Origin: Salinigranum rubrum
Lineage (GTDB): Archaea > Halobacteriota > Halobacteria > Halobacteriales > Haloferacaceae
DNA length: 64,000 bases
NCBI RefSeq assembly: GCF_002906575.1
Contig: NZ_CP026309.1
Span: 2,542,001 to 2,606,000, forward strand
Direction: 5' to 3'
Of the stretch, positions 44,322-53,862 are shown in pieces; position 1 is the first letter of the stretch, and every line of letters starts with the position of its first letter. Under the pieces are notes generated by a model. That model searched no databases, was not told the origin of the DNA, and saw only the letters and a program-made list of their open reading frames with translations. Made by a program: the position numbers and the translations under genes.

Positions 44322-45269
44322 TCAGTCGCGCTCCGTCTCCTCATCGAGCGCCCGCTGAATCGCGGCCACCCGCTCGTCCCGTCGTCGCGTCACCGTTTCA
44401 GGGGGCTCGTCGTAGTCGAAGAAGCCCGCGCCGGCGTCGATGCCGGTCCGCCCCGACTCGACACGCTCGCACATCGTGTTCTGAGGCGCATCGGCGTTCG
44501 AGAGAGCGGGGAACAGCCCCTCGGCGATGGTTCCGAAGAGGTCCAGCCCGGCGATGTCCATCGTCTCGAACGGTCCGATTGCCGCCGTGCGGGTGGCGTA
44601 TCCGTCCCTGACCGCACGGTTGACGTCCTCGACGCTCGCGACGCCCTCCTCGACGATGTGGAGACACTCTCGAACCACCGCGAACTGCACGCGGTTCCAG
44701 ACGAACCCCGGGACGTCTCTCTCCACGAGGACGGGGTCGCGGTCGACGCGTTCGACGAACGAACGGAGTCGGGCGACCGTCTCGTCGGAGGTGCCCGTGC
44801 CGCGGACGATTTCCACGGGCCGGAGCAGATAGGGCGGGTACCACCAGTGACAGCCCGCGACGCGCGCGGCGTCGTCGGGAACCGCCTCGGCGATGGCGTC
44901 GATGGAGAGCCCCGAGGTGTTCGAGGCGAGGACGGCGTCCGACGTCGCTTCCGCCAGCCGAGAGAACAGGTCGCGCTTCGCGTCGAGGTCCTCGGAGATG
45001 GTCTCGACGACCACGTCGGCATCGGCGACGCCCGCCGCGAGGTCGAGCGTGCAGTCGACCCCGTCGAGCACCTCGTCCGGGTCGGCGTCGGCCAATCCCT
45101 CGCTCGCGAGGAACGCGCTCGCCTCGCGGATGCGGTCGCGCGCGGCGTCGAGGTTCGCCTGCCGGTGGTCGACGAGCGTCACGTCGAGGCCCGCGAGCGC
45201 ACAGTGAACGGTCAGTCCGTGGCCCATCGCCCCGGCACCGACGACTGAGAGGTCGGTTACGTCGTGCAT
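44322..45269 (-). CDS. 3-hydroxyacyl-CoA dehydrogenase
   Basis: 315 residues from ATG 45269. The NAD loop VVGAGAMGHGLTVHCALAG lies at the N-terminus, with D33 in VTLVDHR selecting NAD. The catalytic His-Glu pair is visible in AGCHWWYPPYLLRPVEIVRG, and the C-terminal helical domain carries DVPGFVWNRVQFAVVRE. The enzyme oxidises 3-hydroxyacyl-CoA, probably in fatty-acid or butanoate breakdown. No other beta-oxidation gene is nearby, so the chain length is unknown. Confidence 0.88.
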   Translation of the reverse strand: MHDVTDLSVVGAGAMGHGLTVHCALAGLDVTLVDHRQANLDAARDRIREASAFLASEGLADADPDEVLDGVDCTLDLAAGVADADVVVETISEDLDAKRDLFSRLAEATSDAVLASNTSGLSIDAIAEAVPDDAARVAGCHWWYPPYLLRPVEIVRGTGTSDETVARLRSFVERVDRDPVLVERDVPGFVWNRVQFAVVRECLHIVEEGVASVEDVNRAVRDGYATRTAAIGPFETMDIAGLDLFGTIAEGLFPALSNADAPQNTMCERVESGRTGIDAGAGFFDYDEPPETVTRRRDERVAAIQRALDEETERD

Positions 45270-45340
45270 ACCGGCCCGTCGACGGCCGGAGTGATGGGTG
45301 TTCGCCCCGGTCGTGGTTGGGTTCACCCCGACCTCGTGGG

Positions 45341-46753
45341 TCAGACGACGGAGTTCGAAGAGCGGAGACCGAAGAACGCGGCGAGACCGACGGCGACCGC
45401 GGCTGCGACGGTGGGCCAGAAGCCGACGTGCGTGTCGAGACCGAGGCTCGTCAGCAGCGTGAAGACGAGAAAGAGCGGGAGGACGACGCCGACGGCGAAG
45501 AGCCACGCCGGCCCCAGGGACGAGGCGAAGTCGCCGGCGCCGCGGCGGAACTCTTCGAGGGCGTCCTTCCCGAGCACCCAGCCGACGAACAGCAAGAATG
45601 CGGCGAGCCCCGCGGTGAGCAGGCGGTCGACGAGCGTCACGGCGAACAGTTGGAACACGGCCGAATCGAGCGCGTTCGCCGCGCCCGTGACGGCGAACAC
45701 CGCGAGGGCGACGGCGACGGCTCGGCGTCGGTCGAGGCCGAACTCGTCGACGAGGAACGAGACGGGGATTTCGAGCATCGATATCGACGAGGAGAGCGCG
45801 GCGAGGGCGACGACGCCGAAGAAGGCGCTGGCGACGAGCGTGCCGACGGGCAGGCGGGCGAACGCGCCCGCGATGGAGACGAACAGCGCGCCGGGACCGG
45901 GCGAACCGGGGTCGACGCCGAGCGAGAACAGGAGGGGGAAGACGACGAGGCCGGCGAGCACGCCCACGAGGGTGTTGAGGACGGCGATGGCACCGGCGTC
46001 GAACGGGAGCGAGCGGTCCTCGCCCAGATACGACGCGTAGGTGATCATCGTCCCCGCGCCGAGCGAGAGGGTGAAGAGCGCCTGACCCGCCGCCGGCCCG
46101 AGGATCGAGAGGAAGTTTCGTTCGAGCGTCGAGAGGTCGAACGAGAGGTAGAAGGCGTAGCCCGCGGCCGCGTCGGGCTGGGTCGCCGCCCACGCGGTGA
46201 GGGCGACGAGGAGCAGGAACACGAGGGGCATCATCACCGTCGTGCCGAGTTCGATACCCTTCCTGACGCCGCCGAGGACGACGACGGCGGTGAGGCCGAG
46301 GAAGACGAGGTGGTACGCGAGGGCGTCGACTCCCGTCGAGGCCGCGCCGAAGTACGCGCCGGGTTCGGTCGCGTAGGGGAGCGGGCCGCCGGCGAGTGCG
46401 AGGAGGCTCTCGACGAAGTAGCGGAGTATCCACCCGCCGACGACCGAGTAGAAGGAGAGCAAGACGAGCGCGGTCAGGACGGAGAGGCCGCCGACGACCG
46501 CCCACCCTCTCGACCCCGAGAGGTCACGCAGCGCGCCCACCGGGTTCCGCTTCGCGCGCCGACCGATGACGAACTCGCCGACGAGGCCCGGGACGCCGAC
46601 GGCGAGGACGACGAGCAGATAGACGAGCAGGAAGGCGCTGCCGCCGTTTTCGGCCGTGACCCACGGGAATCGCCAGATGTTTCCCAGCCCCACGGCGCTC
46701 CCGACGGCCGCGAGGATGAACCCGACCCGGGTCGCCCACGTCTCACGTGTCAT
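45341..46753 (-). CDS. sodium-dependent transporter (SNF family)
   Basis: 470 residues and eleven to twelve helices. The family signature AAVGSAVGLGNIWRFPWVTA in helix 1 forms the sodium and substrate site, and TLSLGAGTMITYASYL is the helix 6 region. LeuT-type transporters import amino acids or similar compounds with sodium. A second, diverged member lies at 54349. The two belong to one subfamily but differ in length and loops, so they may take up different substrates. Confidence 0.92.
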   Translation of the reverse strand: MTRETWATRVGFILAAVGSAVGLGNIWRFPWVTAENGGSAFLLVYLLVVLAVGVPGLVGEFVIGRRAKRNPVGALRDLSGSRGWAVVGGLSVLTALVLLSFYSVVGGWILRYFVESLLALAGGPLPYATEPGAYFGAASTGVDALAYHLVFLGLTAVVVLGGVRKGIELGTTVMMPLVFLLLVALTAWAATQPDAAAGYAFYLSFDLSTLERNFLSILGPAAGQALFTLSLGAGTMITYASYLGEDRSLPFDAGAIAVLNTLVGVLAGLVVFPLLFSLGVDPGSPGPGALFVSIAGAFARLPVGTLVASAFFGVVALAALSSSISMLEIPVSFLVDEFGLDRRRAVAVALAVFAVTGAANALDSAVFQLFAVTLVDRLLTAGLAAFLLFVGWVLGKDALEEFRRGAGDFASSLGPAWLFAVGVVLPLFLVFTLLTSLGLDTHVGFWPTVAAAVAVGLAAFFGLRSSNSVV

Positions 46754-47150
46754 TACCTCCCGATGGCCGAAGCGCGCTCAAATGGGTTACGGACCGAGAA
46801 ACCCTCAACGACCGAAGATAACGGTTTTCGGTCGGCGAAACGGCTTCGTTGCTGGTGAGACGATTGTGAAACGACCGGCTCGGCGAGGAACCGTCACCGG
46901 GCCGGACGTCCCTGACCTCCGCAGGCGTCGGAGTCGAGTACGGTTCGGTTCGTCGAAATCGATGGGAGAGAACACTTCCCGAGGTCGTGCTGAATGCGCC
47001 GCACGAGTCGAGTCGTTCTCGTCAGCCTCACCGCTCTCACCCAGCGAGGGACACGGGGTGAAGAGTCCACGGACTCCTCCGAACCCGGTATAAAGGGGTT
47101 ATACGAATAAGCTGCAAACCGATGCGGTCACGGGTCGTTCACCCGGTCGT
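46754..47150. promoter_or_regulatory. intergenic region with divergent promoters and a hairpin
   Basis: 397 bases, no gene. A perfect 8-bp stem (cgaccgaa at 46809-46816 with ttcggtcg at 46827-46834) lies 56 bases before the symporter start and could be an operator or leader element. On the + strand tataaa at 47089-47094, part of a longer tataaaggggttata, predicts a start near 47116 for the small gene at 47151. Confidence 0.5.
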
Positions 47151-47300
47151 ATGACAGCGAGAACCCGTGCCGACGACCGAGACAGAGCGACCGAACCCGA
47201 ACTCTACCTCCCCGCCGGCATCACCTCACCGGTCGAAACCAGTCGGTTCGAGCGCCTCTGGGGACGGCTGTTCGACCACGGCGTAGAGCCACCGAGATAG
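47151..47300 (+). CDS. 49-residue protein upstream of the DmdA-like gene
   Basis: A short gene from ATG 47151 to TAG at 47300, six bases before the next ATG. The product (TEPELYLPAGITSPVETSRF, ending RLWGRLFDHGVEPPR) is balanced in charge and not low-complexity. Its own TATA box and tight spacing to the DmdA-like gene suggest co-expression. It might be a small partner or simply a leader peptide. No family is recognised. Confidence 0.5.
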   Translation: MTARTRADDRDRATEPELYLPAGITSPVETSRFERLWGRLFDHGVEPPR

Positions 47301-47306
47301 AGAGCA

Positions 47307-48674
47307 ATGTCTGAAAACCCACACCACCCGAACCACCCCAGCGTCGACCAGTCGGACCGCACCGTTCCCAGAAATCTGCGTCAAACAGGCGACGCGGACA
47401 TCGACCTCGTAATCTCGAACCGGGCCAGAAAGTCACCGTTCTGGCACCTCTCCGTCGAGGAAGGCTGTCACGAGGCGACGGTGTACAACCACATGTATCA
47501 CCCTCGGGCGTACATCGACCCCGAGGACGGGGGGTCGGAAGCCGAGTACGACCTGCTGGTCAACCACGTCGCGCTGTGGGACGTCGCGGTCGAGCGCCAG
47601 ATTCGTGTCGAGGGGCCCGACGCCGAGGCGTTCGTCGACTACGTCATCACGCGGGACGCGACAGACATCGAGCCGATGCGTGGCAAGTACGCCATCTGCT
47701 GCAACGAGGACGGCGGCATCCTCAACGACTTCGTCCTGTTGCGACCCGACGACGACGAATTCTGGTTCTCCATCGCCGATTCGGACCTGATACAGTGGTT
47801 GCAAGGGGTCACGGTCGGGAACGACTTCGAGGTCGACATCGACGAAATCGACGTCTCGCCGATGCAGGTCCAGGGCCCGAAATCGCCCGACGTGATCGAG
47901 TCGCTCATCGACGACGCGGTCGAAGACGTGCCGTACTACGGACTGTTGGAAGCGACTATCAACGACGTCCCGGTGTTGGTGAGCCAAACGGGCTTCTCCG
48001 GAGAGGCGGGGTTCGAGATATACGTCCGCGAGGCGACCACGAACGCCGAAGCAGTGTGGGACCCGGTACTCGAAACGGTCAAAGACCACGGCGGTGCCGC
48101 GACGCCAGTGAACGGTCGTCGACGGATCGCTGCCGGAATCCTGTCGTTGGGGCAGGACATGGACCGCGAGACGTCGCCGTTCCAGGTCAACCTCGGCTAT
48201 CAGGTCCCCGACGACAAGGACGGTGACTACGTCGGCAAAGCAGAACTGGAGCGCCAGAAGGAAGCCATCGCAGACGGCGAGTTTCCGTTCACGCACAAAC
48301 TGGTCGGCCTGAAGATGGCAGGCGAACCGATTCTGGAGTGGGCCTCGGACTTCTGGCTCATCTCGGACCCGGAGACGGGCGACGAGTGTGGCTACCTGAC
48401 GTCGGCGGGGTGGAATCCGGACCTCGGGGCCAACATCGGGCTTGGGTTCGTGCCAGCGGCGACACTGCAAGCCGCGACCGACGTCCCGCTCGACGACTCG
48501 ATATACGACGCGGACCTCGACCTGGAGTTCGAGGTACATCTCCCGGACGAGTACGCCGAGGAACCCGGCGAACCCGTCTATGCGACGCTGGCGAAGGTTC
48601 CGTTCAAAGAGTCGGTCAATCCCAGTGCTCGCGAACAGGCGAAGATTCACGCCAGGGACGACGTGGACGAGTGA
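47307..48674 (+). CDS. aminomethyltransferase/DMSP demethylase-like (GcvT fold) enzyme
   Basis: 455 residues. The GcvT fold is clear: EAEYDLLVNHVALWDVAVER, AFVDYVITRDATDIEPMRGK and the folate-loop SQTGFSGEAGFEIYV, then a C-terminal barrel. The closest annotated group is DmdA-like, which moves methyl groups to tetrahydrofolate. Methyl donor unknown (glycine-cleavage partners are absent from this window). GC content and codon use look slightly lower than in the flanking genes, and the gene could be acquired. It is preceded by a 49-residue gene. Confidence 0.82.
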   Translation: MSENPHHPNHPSVDQSDRTVPRNLRQTGDADIDLVISNRARKSPFWHLSVEEGCHEATVYNHMYHPRAYIDPEDGGSEAEYDLLVNHVALWDVAVERQIRVEGPDAEAFVDYVITRDATDIEPMRGKYAICCNEDGGILNDFVLLRPDDDEFWFSIADSDLIQWLQGVTVGNDFEVDIDEIDVSPMQVQGPKSPDVIESLIDDAVEDVPYYGLLEATINDVPVLVSQTGFSGEAGFEIYVREATTNAEAVWDPVLETVKDHGGAATPVNGRRRIAAGILSLGQDMDRETSPFQVNLGYQVPDDKDGDYVGKAELERQKEAIADGEFPFTHKLVGLKMAGEPILEWASDFWLISDPETGDECGYLTSAGWNPDLGANIGLGFVPAATLQAATDVPLDDSIYDADLDLEFEVHLPDEYAEEPGEPVYATLAKVPFKESVNPSAREQAKIHARDDVDE

Positions 48675-48889
48675 GCGTCGTTTCTCCGAAGCCGACTTAC
48701 GAGGGACGCAGCGGACTACCGGCGTGTGCGTGCTGGAGACGCTCTCCGTATTCCGCCGTCTCCCGCACCTGCCAGAGCCGCCGTCTCGGTCACATAGATA
48801 CCGACAAAGACTGAGCAGTAGTCGAAGCCGCTACTGCATACAGGGCGCGTATCAGGTACAGTGCGCACCCCTCAAGAGGAGGGCTCCGA

Positions 48890-49402
48890 CTACACGCTGA
48901 CGCTCATCGTGTACCGCACCGTCTCGAACCCTATTTTCTCGTAGAACGCCAGTGCCCGGTCGTTGTCGACGTCAACCTCGAGCTTCACTTCGGTGCATCC
49001 GCTCTCACGCGCCCGTGTTCTGGCCCGGTCGACTAGCGCTCGGGCCAGTCCTGTTCCGCGATAGCGTTCGAGCACATAGATATCGGCGATGACGAGTCGG
49101 TCAGGGCGGTCGAACACTGACGGCGACTCGTCGATATCTGTGGTCACGAACCCGACGAACTCGGCGTCAGTATCGGCGAGTCGGGTTGCGTCGTGAGTTC
49201 CGTCGATGGCGACCCACGCCCGGTAACTCTCCGTTTGATGCCGACTGAGCCGATGTTCGAGTTCCTCCGCGACGAGGTCAACATCCTCCGCAAGTGCGAA
49301 GCCGTCGGTGTGTGCTTCACGCTCGCGGCTGTACGGGAGCCAGAGGGTTTCGAGAAACCGACGCAGAGCGGCTTCGTCGTCTGGGAGCCGAACGATGTCC
49401 AT
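48890..49402 (-). CDS. GNAT-family N-acetyltransferase
   Basis: 170 residues from ATG 49402. The acetyl-CoA loop is VLERYRGTGLARALVDRART, followed by VKLEVDVDNDRALAFYEKIGF and the last strand YTMSVSV. The N-terminal half has FLETLWLPYSREREAH and EEFVGFVTTD-like strands (DAEFVGFVTTDI). Acceptor unknown. It is flanked by spacers without genes and stands in the more accessory-looking part of the window. Confidence 0.82.
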   Translation of the reverse strand: MDIVRLPDDEAALRRFLETLWLPYSREREAHTDGFALAEDVDLVAEELEHRLSRHQTESYRAWVAIDGTHDATRLADTDAEFVGFVTTDIDESPSVFDRPDRLVIADIYVLERYRGTGLARALVDRARTRARESGCTEVKLEVDVDNDRALAFYEKIGFETVRYTMSVSV

Positions 49403-49619
49403 ACACTCTTCTAAGAGACGGCTGCCTTGGGCTTACTGACTACGTCCTCCGTACGCAACGTACCGCTTCTGACAGCACCGGAGTAGGTTGGTCCGGCCGT
49501 GCTGAATACAGAGCGCATAGTCAGCACGTTCCGACCGCAATCGAGGAGCAGTGGCGATTGCGTATCGACAGAGAAAACCTGCATCTCGGACACCGTCGGA
49601 CAGGCTGAAGCGACTGGAA
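49403..49619. other. spacer with a palindromic gctgaatacag element
   Basis: 217 bases without a credible gene. At 49498-49528 the sequence cgtgctga ... tcagcacg forms an 8-bp inverted repeat around a gctgaatacag core that recurs elsewhere in the window (48829, 61892, 62627). Confidence 0.4.
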
Positions 49620-50093
49620 TCACTCCTCGCGTTCGTCGTACGTTTCCTCACTCCAACCATAGTCGGACGCTTCGTCGTCCCGTTCGAGGTAGTCCTCCAA
49701 GACCTCCTGAACGGCTCGGCCAAGGTCGTCCAACTCGCCGTCGATCAGTGAAACCGTACTCGAACTGAGCGACTCAGTCGCGTCTCGCTCCCGCCAGTCA
49801 TCCGGAATCGTTGGGGAATCGATGCGAAGGCGGTCTTCGGTTGGGTCCCAATAGAAGTCGAACGCCTGGAACAAACCGAGGTCGCTGACGATTCGAACCT
49901 GCTCTTCATCGAGAGTGGTGTACTCGGCCCACTCGTTGAACCCCTCCTTCCATGCACCCTCCTGGAGCAAGTCTTCGAGATCCTCGCGGTAGAAGTCCTC
50001 TGATCCGAGCGTCTCGTCCTGTAGCTCGAACGCGCGCGGCATTCCCCGGTTCGAGAGGTCCGGTGGTTCTGGAACCTCTATATCGAGTGCCAT
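49620..50093 (-). CDS. acidic protein of unknown function
   Basis: 157 residues from ATG 50093, with a TATA-like cttt-attg about 28 bases upstream (50119-50126). The protein is acidic with several Trp and Tyr residues (FNEWAEYTTLDEEQVRIVSD and FDFYWDPTEDRLRIDSPTIP) and a helical C-terminus. It resembles a soluble alpha/beta protein, but I recognise no family. It lies next to another unassigned gene in a region with repeats, so it may be part of an accessory segment. Confidence 0.6.
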   Translation of the reverse strand: MALDIEVPEPPDLSNRGMPRAFELQDETLGSEDFYREDLEDLLQEGAWKEGFNEWAEYTTLDEEQVRIVSDLGLFQAFDFYWDPTEDRLRIDSPTIPDDWRERDATESLSSSTVSLIDGELDDLGRAVQEVLEDYLERDDEASDYGWSEETYDEREE

Positions 50094-50259
50094 ACGAATA
50101 GTTTCACTGGTGACACAATAAAGCCCGTAGCAGTTCCACACGAGGCGGAACGAGACGCCTCTCCCAAGAGGACATCCCGCTCCAGGATAGAGGGCGCGTT
50201 ATAAGGTCACGCTGGAAGCTTGACAGCAGACGTTACCGCGGGTGCCCGCTATCGTCGGT

Positions 50260-50859
50260 CTATATCCCGAGCCACTCGTCGTTACGGACCTCATATCCGT
50301 TCGTCCGACAGAATTTCGCCGCTTCTCGGCGTACCGCCCGGGACGTCGGGAGCGTTTCTTTGTCGTGGATTCGCTCTACGATCCAGTCGCTGATGGCTCG
50401 GATGCCTTCGTCGTCGTCATCGGCGTCGATCGCTTCAAGTTCCTGGAAGGTCTTCTCGTACGCGTTGCGCTGTGCCCAACTGAAATCAGTATTCCGAAGC
50501 GTCTTGCTGGCTTCCACGACCCGTTTCATGGCCGCGGCTACTGTCGGCCGCTGTATCTGCACCCGGACGGCAGCTGGAGAGTCGAACGTCTCCTCGTCTG
50601 TCTCCGGTACCAGTTCCTCGAGACGGTAGCTCCGCTTGACCGATTCGATCTCGCGTTGGCCGATTGCCGCGACGATCTCGGCCCCCGTGGCCGGGAACGT
50701 CAGCTCTTCGAGTGCCGCCTCAAAATCGGCCAGTTCCTCCACGACCACCGGTGGCTCTCGTTCGTCGCCGCGCTCCAGTTCCGCGGCAATCTCACGCTGC
50801 TGCTGGCGTCTCTCAGCGTCGTCTGCTTGCTTGTCTCGACCGCTCTTGTCGTCTGCCAT
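50260..50859 (-). CDS. DUF5789-like protein
   Basis: 199 residues. The N-terminal third is charged and helical (ADDAERRQQQREIAAELERG). The central part (ADFEAALEELTFPATGAEIV, AAIGQREIE) matches the haloarchaeal DUF5789 pattern. The C-terminal half is helical and less acidic, with WIVERIHDKETLPTSRAV. Function unknown. The stop codon is close to a promoter-like ttataag (about 50199) of unclear use. Confidence 0.65.
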   Translation of the reverse strand: MADDKSGRDKQADDAERRQQQREIAAELERGDEREPPVVVEELADFEAALEELTFPATGAEIVAAIGQREIESVKRSYRLEELVPETDEETFDSPAAVRVQIQRPTVAAAMKRVVEASKTLRNTDFSWAQRNAYEKTFQELEAIDADDDDEGIRAISDWIVERIHDKETLPTSRAVRREAAKFCRTNGYEVRNDEWLGI

Positions 50860-51240
50860 CCTGTAGTTTTAGCTCTCTGGCCGGATAGCTCTGTGGTCGA
50901 TACTACTTCCGAACGTTGAGACCAGCCATTACATCCGAGCGTATCGGTCGTTCCCGACAGGTGGACTGGTTCACTGAACGCCCGGAGAAGTACCGGTGTT
51001 CGAGTGCTGACTACACGCTCTGTCACGGTCACGGTGATTCTGATAGCGCTCGGTAGGTTTCGACTGGGGGTGGAAACACCGTCTGATTGTGCCGAACGTC
51101 GTCGTTTCAGGTAGAAATCTACGAAAATGGCACAGGAGGTCGGCTAACACTCCCGATACGGACGTTCGTGTCGGTGGAACTCGTGAAATCCACACACCGG
51201 TATCAGGAGTTACTTTTCCGTTCGCGCATGAGGTGAGAAC
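50860..51240. promoter_or_regulatory. intergenic region before the CNNM-type gene
   Basis: 381 bases, no gene. A tgctgactacacgctctg segment (51005) repeats at 53750. Just upstream of the ATG at 51241 there is ttacttttc (51211-51219) as a weak TATA candidate and gaggtga (51230-51236), an apparent Shine-Dalgarno sequence, which is unusual in this largely leaderless genome. Confidence 0.45.
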
Positions 51241-52629
51241 ATGTGGCGCTCCCCGCTCACAGCAGTAGCTGAGGCCTGTCTCTTACAGTACACCGTGCCG
51301 GTCGCCGGTGTCGAACTGGGTCAGCCTGCCGTCACCGCCATCGGCATCGTCCTGATATTACTGCTCCTCCTGGGGTCGGGGTTCTTTTCCTCCTCGGAAA
51401 TCGCGATGTTCTCCCTCCCAGCCCACCAGATCGACGCGATGATCGAGCAAGGCTTGCGCGGTGCGCGGGCGGTCAAGTCGCTCAAGGAAGACCCCCACCG
51501 CCTGCTCGTGACGATCCTCGTGGGGAACAACATGGTCAACATCACGATGTCCTCGATATCGACGACCATCGTCGGCTTCTACTTCGACCCGGGGACGGCA
51601 GTCATCGTCTCGTCGCTCGGCATCACGTCGATGGTGCTGATATTCGGCGAGAGCGCGCCGAAGTCCTACGCCGTCGAGAACACCGAAGTACACGCACGGC
51701 GCGTCGCCCGGGGGCTAAAAATCGTCGAGAAGGTACTGTGGCCGCTCATCACCCTCTTTTACTACCTGACAGGCGTCGTGAACAGGGTCACCGGCGGGAA
51801 CCCGTCCATCGAGTCGACGTACGTCACCCGTGACGAGATTCGGAACATCATCAAGACGGGTGAGCGCGAGGGCGTCCTCGACGAGGAGGAACGCCAGATA
51901 CTCCAGCGCGCGCTCCGGTTCACGGACGCCTCTGCCAAGGAAGTGATGACACCGCGACTCGATATGGCAGCCATCTCCGGGGAGGCGACCGTTCAGGAGG
52001 CGGTCGAACAGTGTATTCAGTCGGGTCACGCCCGCTTGCCGGCCTACGCGGGGACGCTGGACGACATAATCGGTGTTTTCGACATCCGAAACCTGGAGAA
52101 CGTCGACTACGACGGCGCAACCGATCTTAAAGTGAAGGATGTGGTCACCCAGGCGCTGCACGTCCCGGAGTCGAAGAACGTCGACGAACTCCTCACGGAG
52201 ATGCGCGAGAACCGCCACCACATGGTCATCGTCATCGACGAGTTTGGCGCCACTGGGGGCCTCATCACGATGGAAGACATCCTCGAAGAGATCGTCGGCG
52301 AGATACTGGTCGGTGACGAGGAACACCCGCTCGAGGTTATCGACGAGACTGAGGTGCTGGCCCGCGGCGAGGTCAACATCGAAGAGATCAACGAGGCCCT
52401 CGGTATCGCCCTCCCCGAAGGCGAGGAGTTCGAGACCGTTGCCGGCTTTATCTTCAACCGTGCGGGTCGTCTCGTCGAGCAGGGTGAGACGTTCGAGTTC
52501 GAGAACGTGACGCTACGGGCCGAACAGGTGAAAGACGCACGCATCCGGAAGGTACGGGTGACAGTCGACCGACAGGCCGACCGAACTGTCGATACGGACT
52601 CGTCGGTTGCGGAGGGCGACCCCGAGTGA
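51241..52629 (+). CDS. CNNM/CorC-type (HlyC) membrane protein
   Basis: 462 residues. The DUF21 membrane domain (about 25-200) carries SGFFSSSEIAMFSLPAHQID and FGESAPKSYAVEN. Two CBS domains follow (VMTPRLDMAAISGEATVQEA; HHMVIVIDEFGATGGLITME) and then the CorC_HlyC C-terminal domain (about 375-440) with VAGFIFNRAGRLVEQGE. The family exports magnesium or other divalent ions, with CBS domains sensing ATP-Mg. A Shine-Dalgarno-like element stands before the start, which decides ATG 51241. Confidence 0.9.
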   Translation: MWRSPLTAVAEACLLQYTVPVAGVELGQPAVTAIGIVLILLLLLGSGFFSSSEIAMFSLPAHQIDAMIEQGLRGARAVKSLKEDPHRLLVTILVGNNMVNITMSSISTTIVGFYFDPGTAVIVSSLGITSMVLIFGESAPKSYAVENTEVHARRVARGLKIVEKVLWPLITLFYYLTGVVNRVTGGNPSIESTYVTRDEIRNIIKTGEREGVLDEEERQILQRALRFTDASAKEVMTPRLDMAAISGEATVQEAVEQCIQSGHARLPAYAGTLDDIIGVFDIRNLENVDYDGATDLKVKDVVTQALHVPESKNVDELLTEMRENRHHMVIVIDEFGATGGLITMEDILEEIVGEILVGDEEHPLEVIDETEVLARGEVNIEEINEALGIALPEGEEFETVAGFIFNRAGRLVEQGETFEFENVTLRAEQVKDARIRKVRVTVDRQADRTVDTDSSVAEGDPE

Positions 52630-52746
52630 CCGTCGGTGACCGAGGTGCCACCATAAAAAGCAGTAACCGACCACGGGTCGGGTGACCCGTGGAACTTTCG
52701 CTGTGTTTTTCAGACGGCCGGGCGACGTATCCCCGGGCGTCCACAC

Positions 52747-53616
52747 ATGTACGAGAACATCCTCCTCCCGTTCGACGGCAGCGATGGCGCCGCCGAGGTA
52801 CTCCACCACGCCGCCGAAATCGCCCACTGGGCCGACGCGACCATCCGGGTGCTCTACGTCGCAGATACGAACCGGGACAGCGTCACCGTCGTCGAGGGGC
52901 AGACCGTCGATGTCCTCGAACGCGAGGGGCGAGACGTCGTCGAAGAAGCCGCCAAGACGCTGGAGACGCTCGGCGCCTCGTACCGAACCGACGTCGTTCA
53001 GGGTGATCCCGCCCCCACGGTCGTCGAGTACGCCGAGGAGTACGACCAGGACTTGATCGTGATGCCGACCCATGGACGCGAAGGCGTCTCGCGGTACCTC
53101 GTCGGGAGCGTCTCCGAGAAGGTCGTCCGACTCTCCTCGGTGCCCGTCCTCTCCGTCCGGATGCAACCCGACGAGATGCTCACCTTCCCCTACGAGAACG
53201 TCCTCGTCCCGACCGATGGCAGTGGCGCCGCGACACACGCCGCCGACCACCTCCTCGAGTTCGCAGCGGCACTCGACGCGACAGTCCACGTCCTCTCGGT
53301 CGTCGACGACTCCGCGCTTGGGCCGGATGTCCGGTCGACGATAGCCGGGAAGGAGAGCGAGCAAGCCGCGGGTGAGGCCGTCGACGCCATCGTCTCAGCG
53401 GCCGAGACGCACGGACTCACGGACGTCGTCCGACACGTCGAACACGGACGGCCCGCGGCGGTGATCCTCGACTGTATCGAGGCGAACGACGTACACGCCG
53501 TCGGGATGGGGACGACGGGAAGGCGTGGGACGAATCGTATCCTGCTCGGCAGCGTCGCCGAGAAGACCGTACGCTCTGCCCCAGTCCCCGTTATGACCGT
53601 CGCGAAGCCGAGGTGA
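52747..53616 (+). CDS. tandem universal stress protein
   Basis: 289 residues made of two Usp domains (about 1-138 and 150-289). Both start with the usual LLPFDGSDGAA and VLVPTDGSGAA strands. The second has a complete ATP-binding signature, MGTTGRRGTNRILLGS; the first, MPTHGREGVSRYLVGS, starts with Pro-Thr in place of Gly but keeps the rest. A tandem protein can act as an intramolecular dimer. It lies 117 bases downstream of the CNNM-type gene on the same strand. Confidence 0.9.
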   Translation: MYENILLPFDGSDGAAEVLHHAAEIAHWADATIRVLYVADTNRDSVTVVEGQTVDVLEREGRDVVEEAAKTLETLGASYRTDVVQGDPAPTVVEYAEEYDQDLIVMPTHGREGVSRYLVGSVSEKVVRLSSVPVLSVRMQPDEMLTFPYENVLVPTDGSGAATHAADHLLEFAAALDATVHVLSVVDDSALGPDVRSTIAGKESEQAAGEAVDAIVSAAETHGLTDVVRHVEHGRPAAVILDCIEANDVHAVGMGTTGRRGTNRILLGSVAEKTVRSAPVPVMTVAKPR

Positions 53617-53814
53617 CTCTCGGCTGTCTGATCGACGTTCGCCGGCCTCGTCGATAGCATTCTCGATAAACCATCGACGCACCCGATTCCGAACACCTGA
53701 GGAGGAGTATCGAGCTAAGCACCGACCGTACGAACCGCCGTTCCGCTCTTGCTGAGTACACCCTCTGTCTCGGTCACACCGTTACTAGACGTGGAACAAG
53801 GACAGTGTTCACCT

Positions 53815-53832
53815 GATTGCCGACCGGCAATC
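53815..53832. promoter_or_regulatory. perfect palindromic operator candidate
   Basis: GATTGCCGACCGGCAATC: two 7-base arms that are exact complements, separated by four bases, touching the TATA-like ctatttact (53832-53841) of the gene at 53863. A regulator bound here would cover the BRE/TATA region and block transcription. The regulator is not identified. Confidence 0.55.
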
Positions 53833-53862
53833 TATTTACTGTCTTGAACCGAACTGTGTCGT

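Noticed and set aside
49411..49723. Overlapping short frames in the spacer near 49.5 kb
   Set aside because: Basic, Cys/Ser-rich products without motifs; the region contains a palindromic repeat instead.
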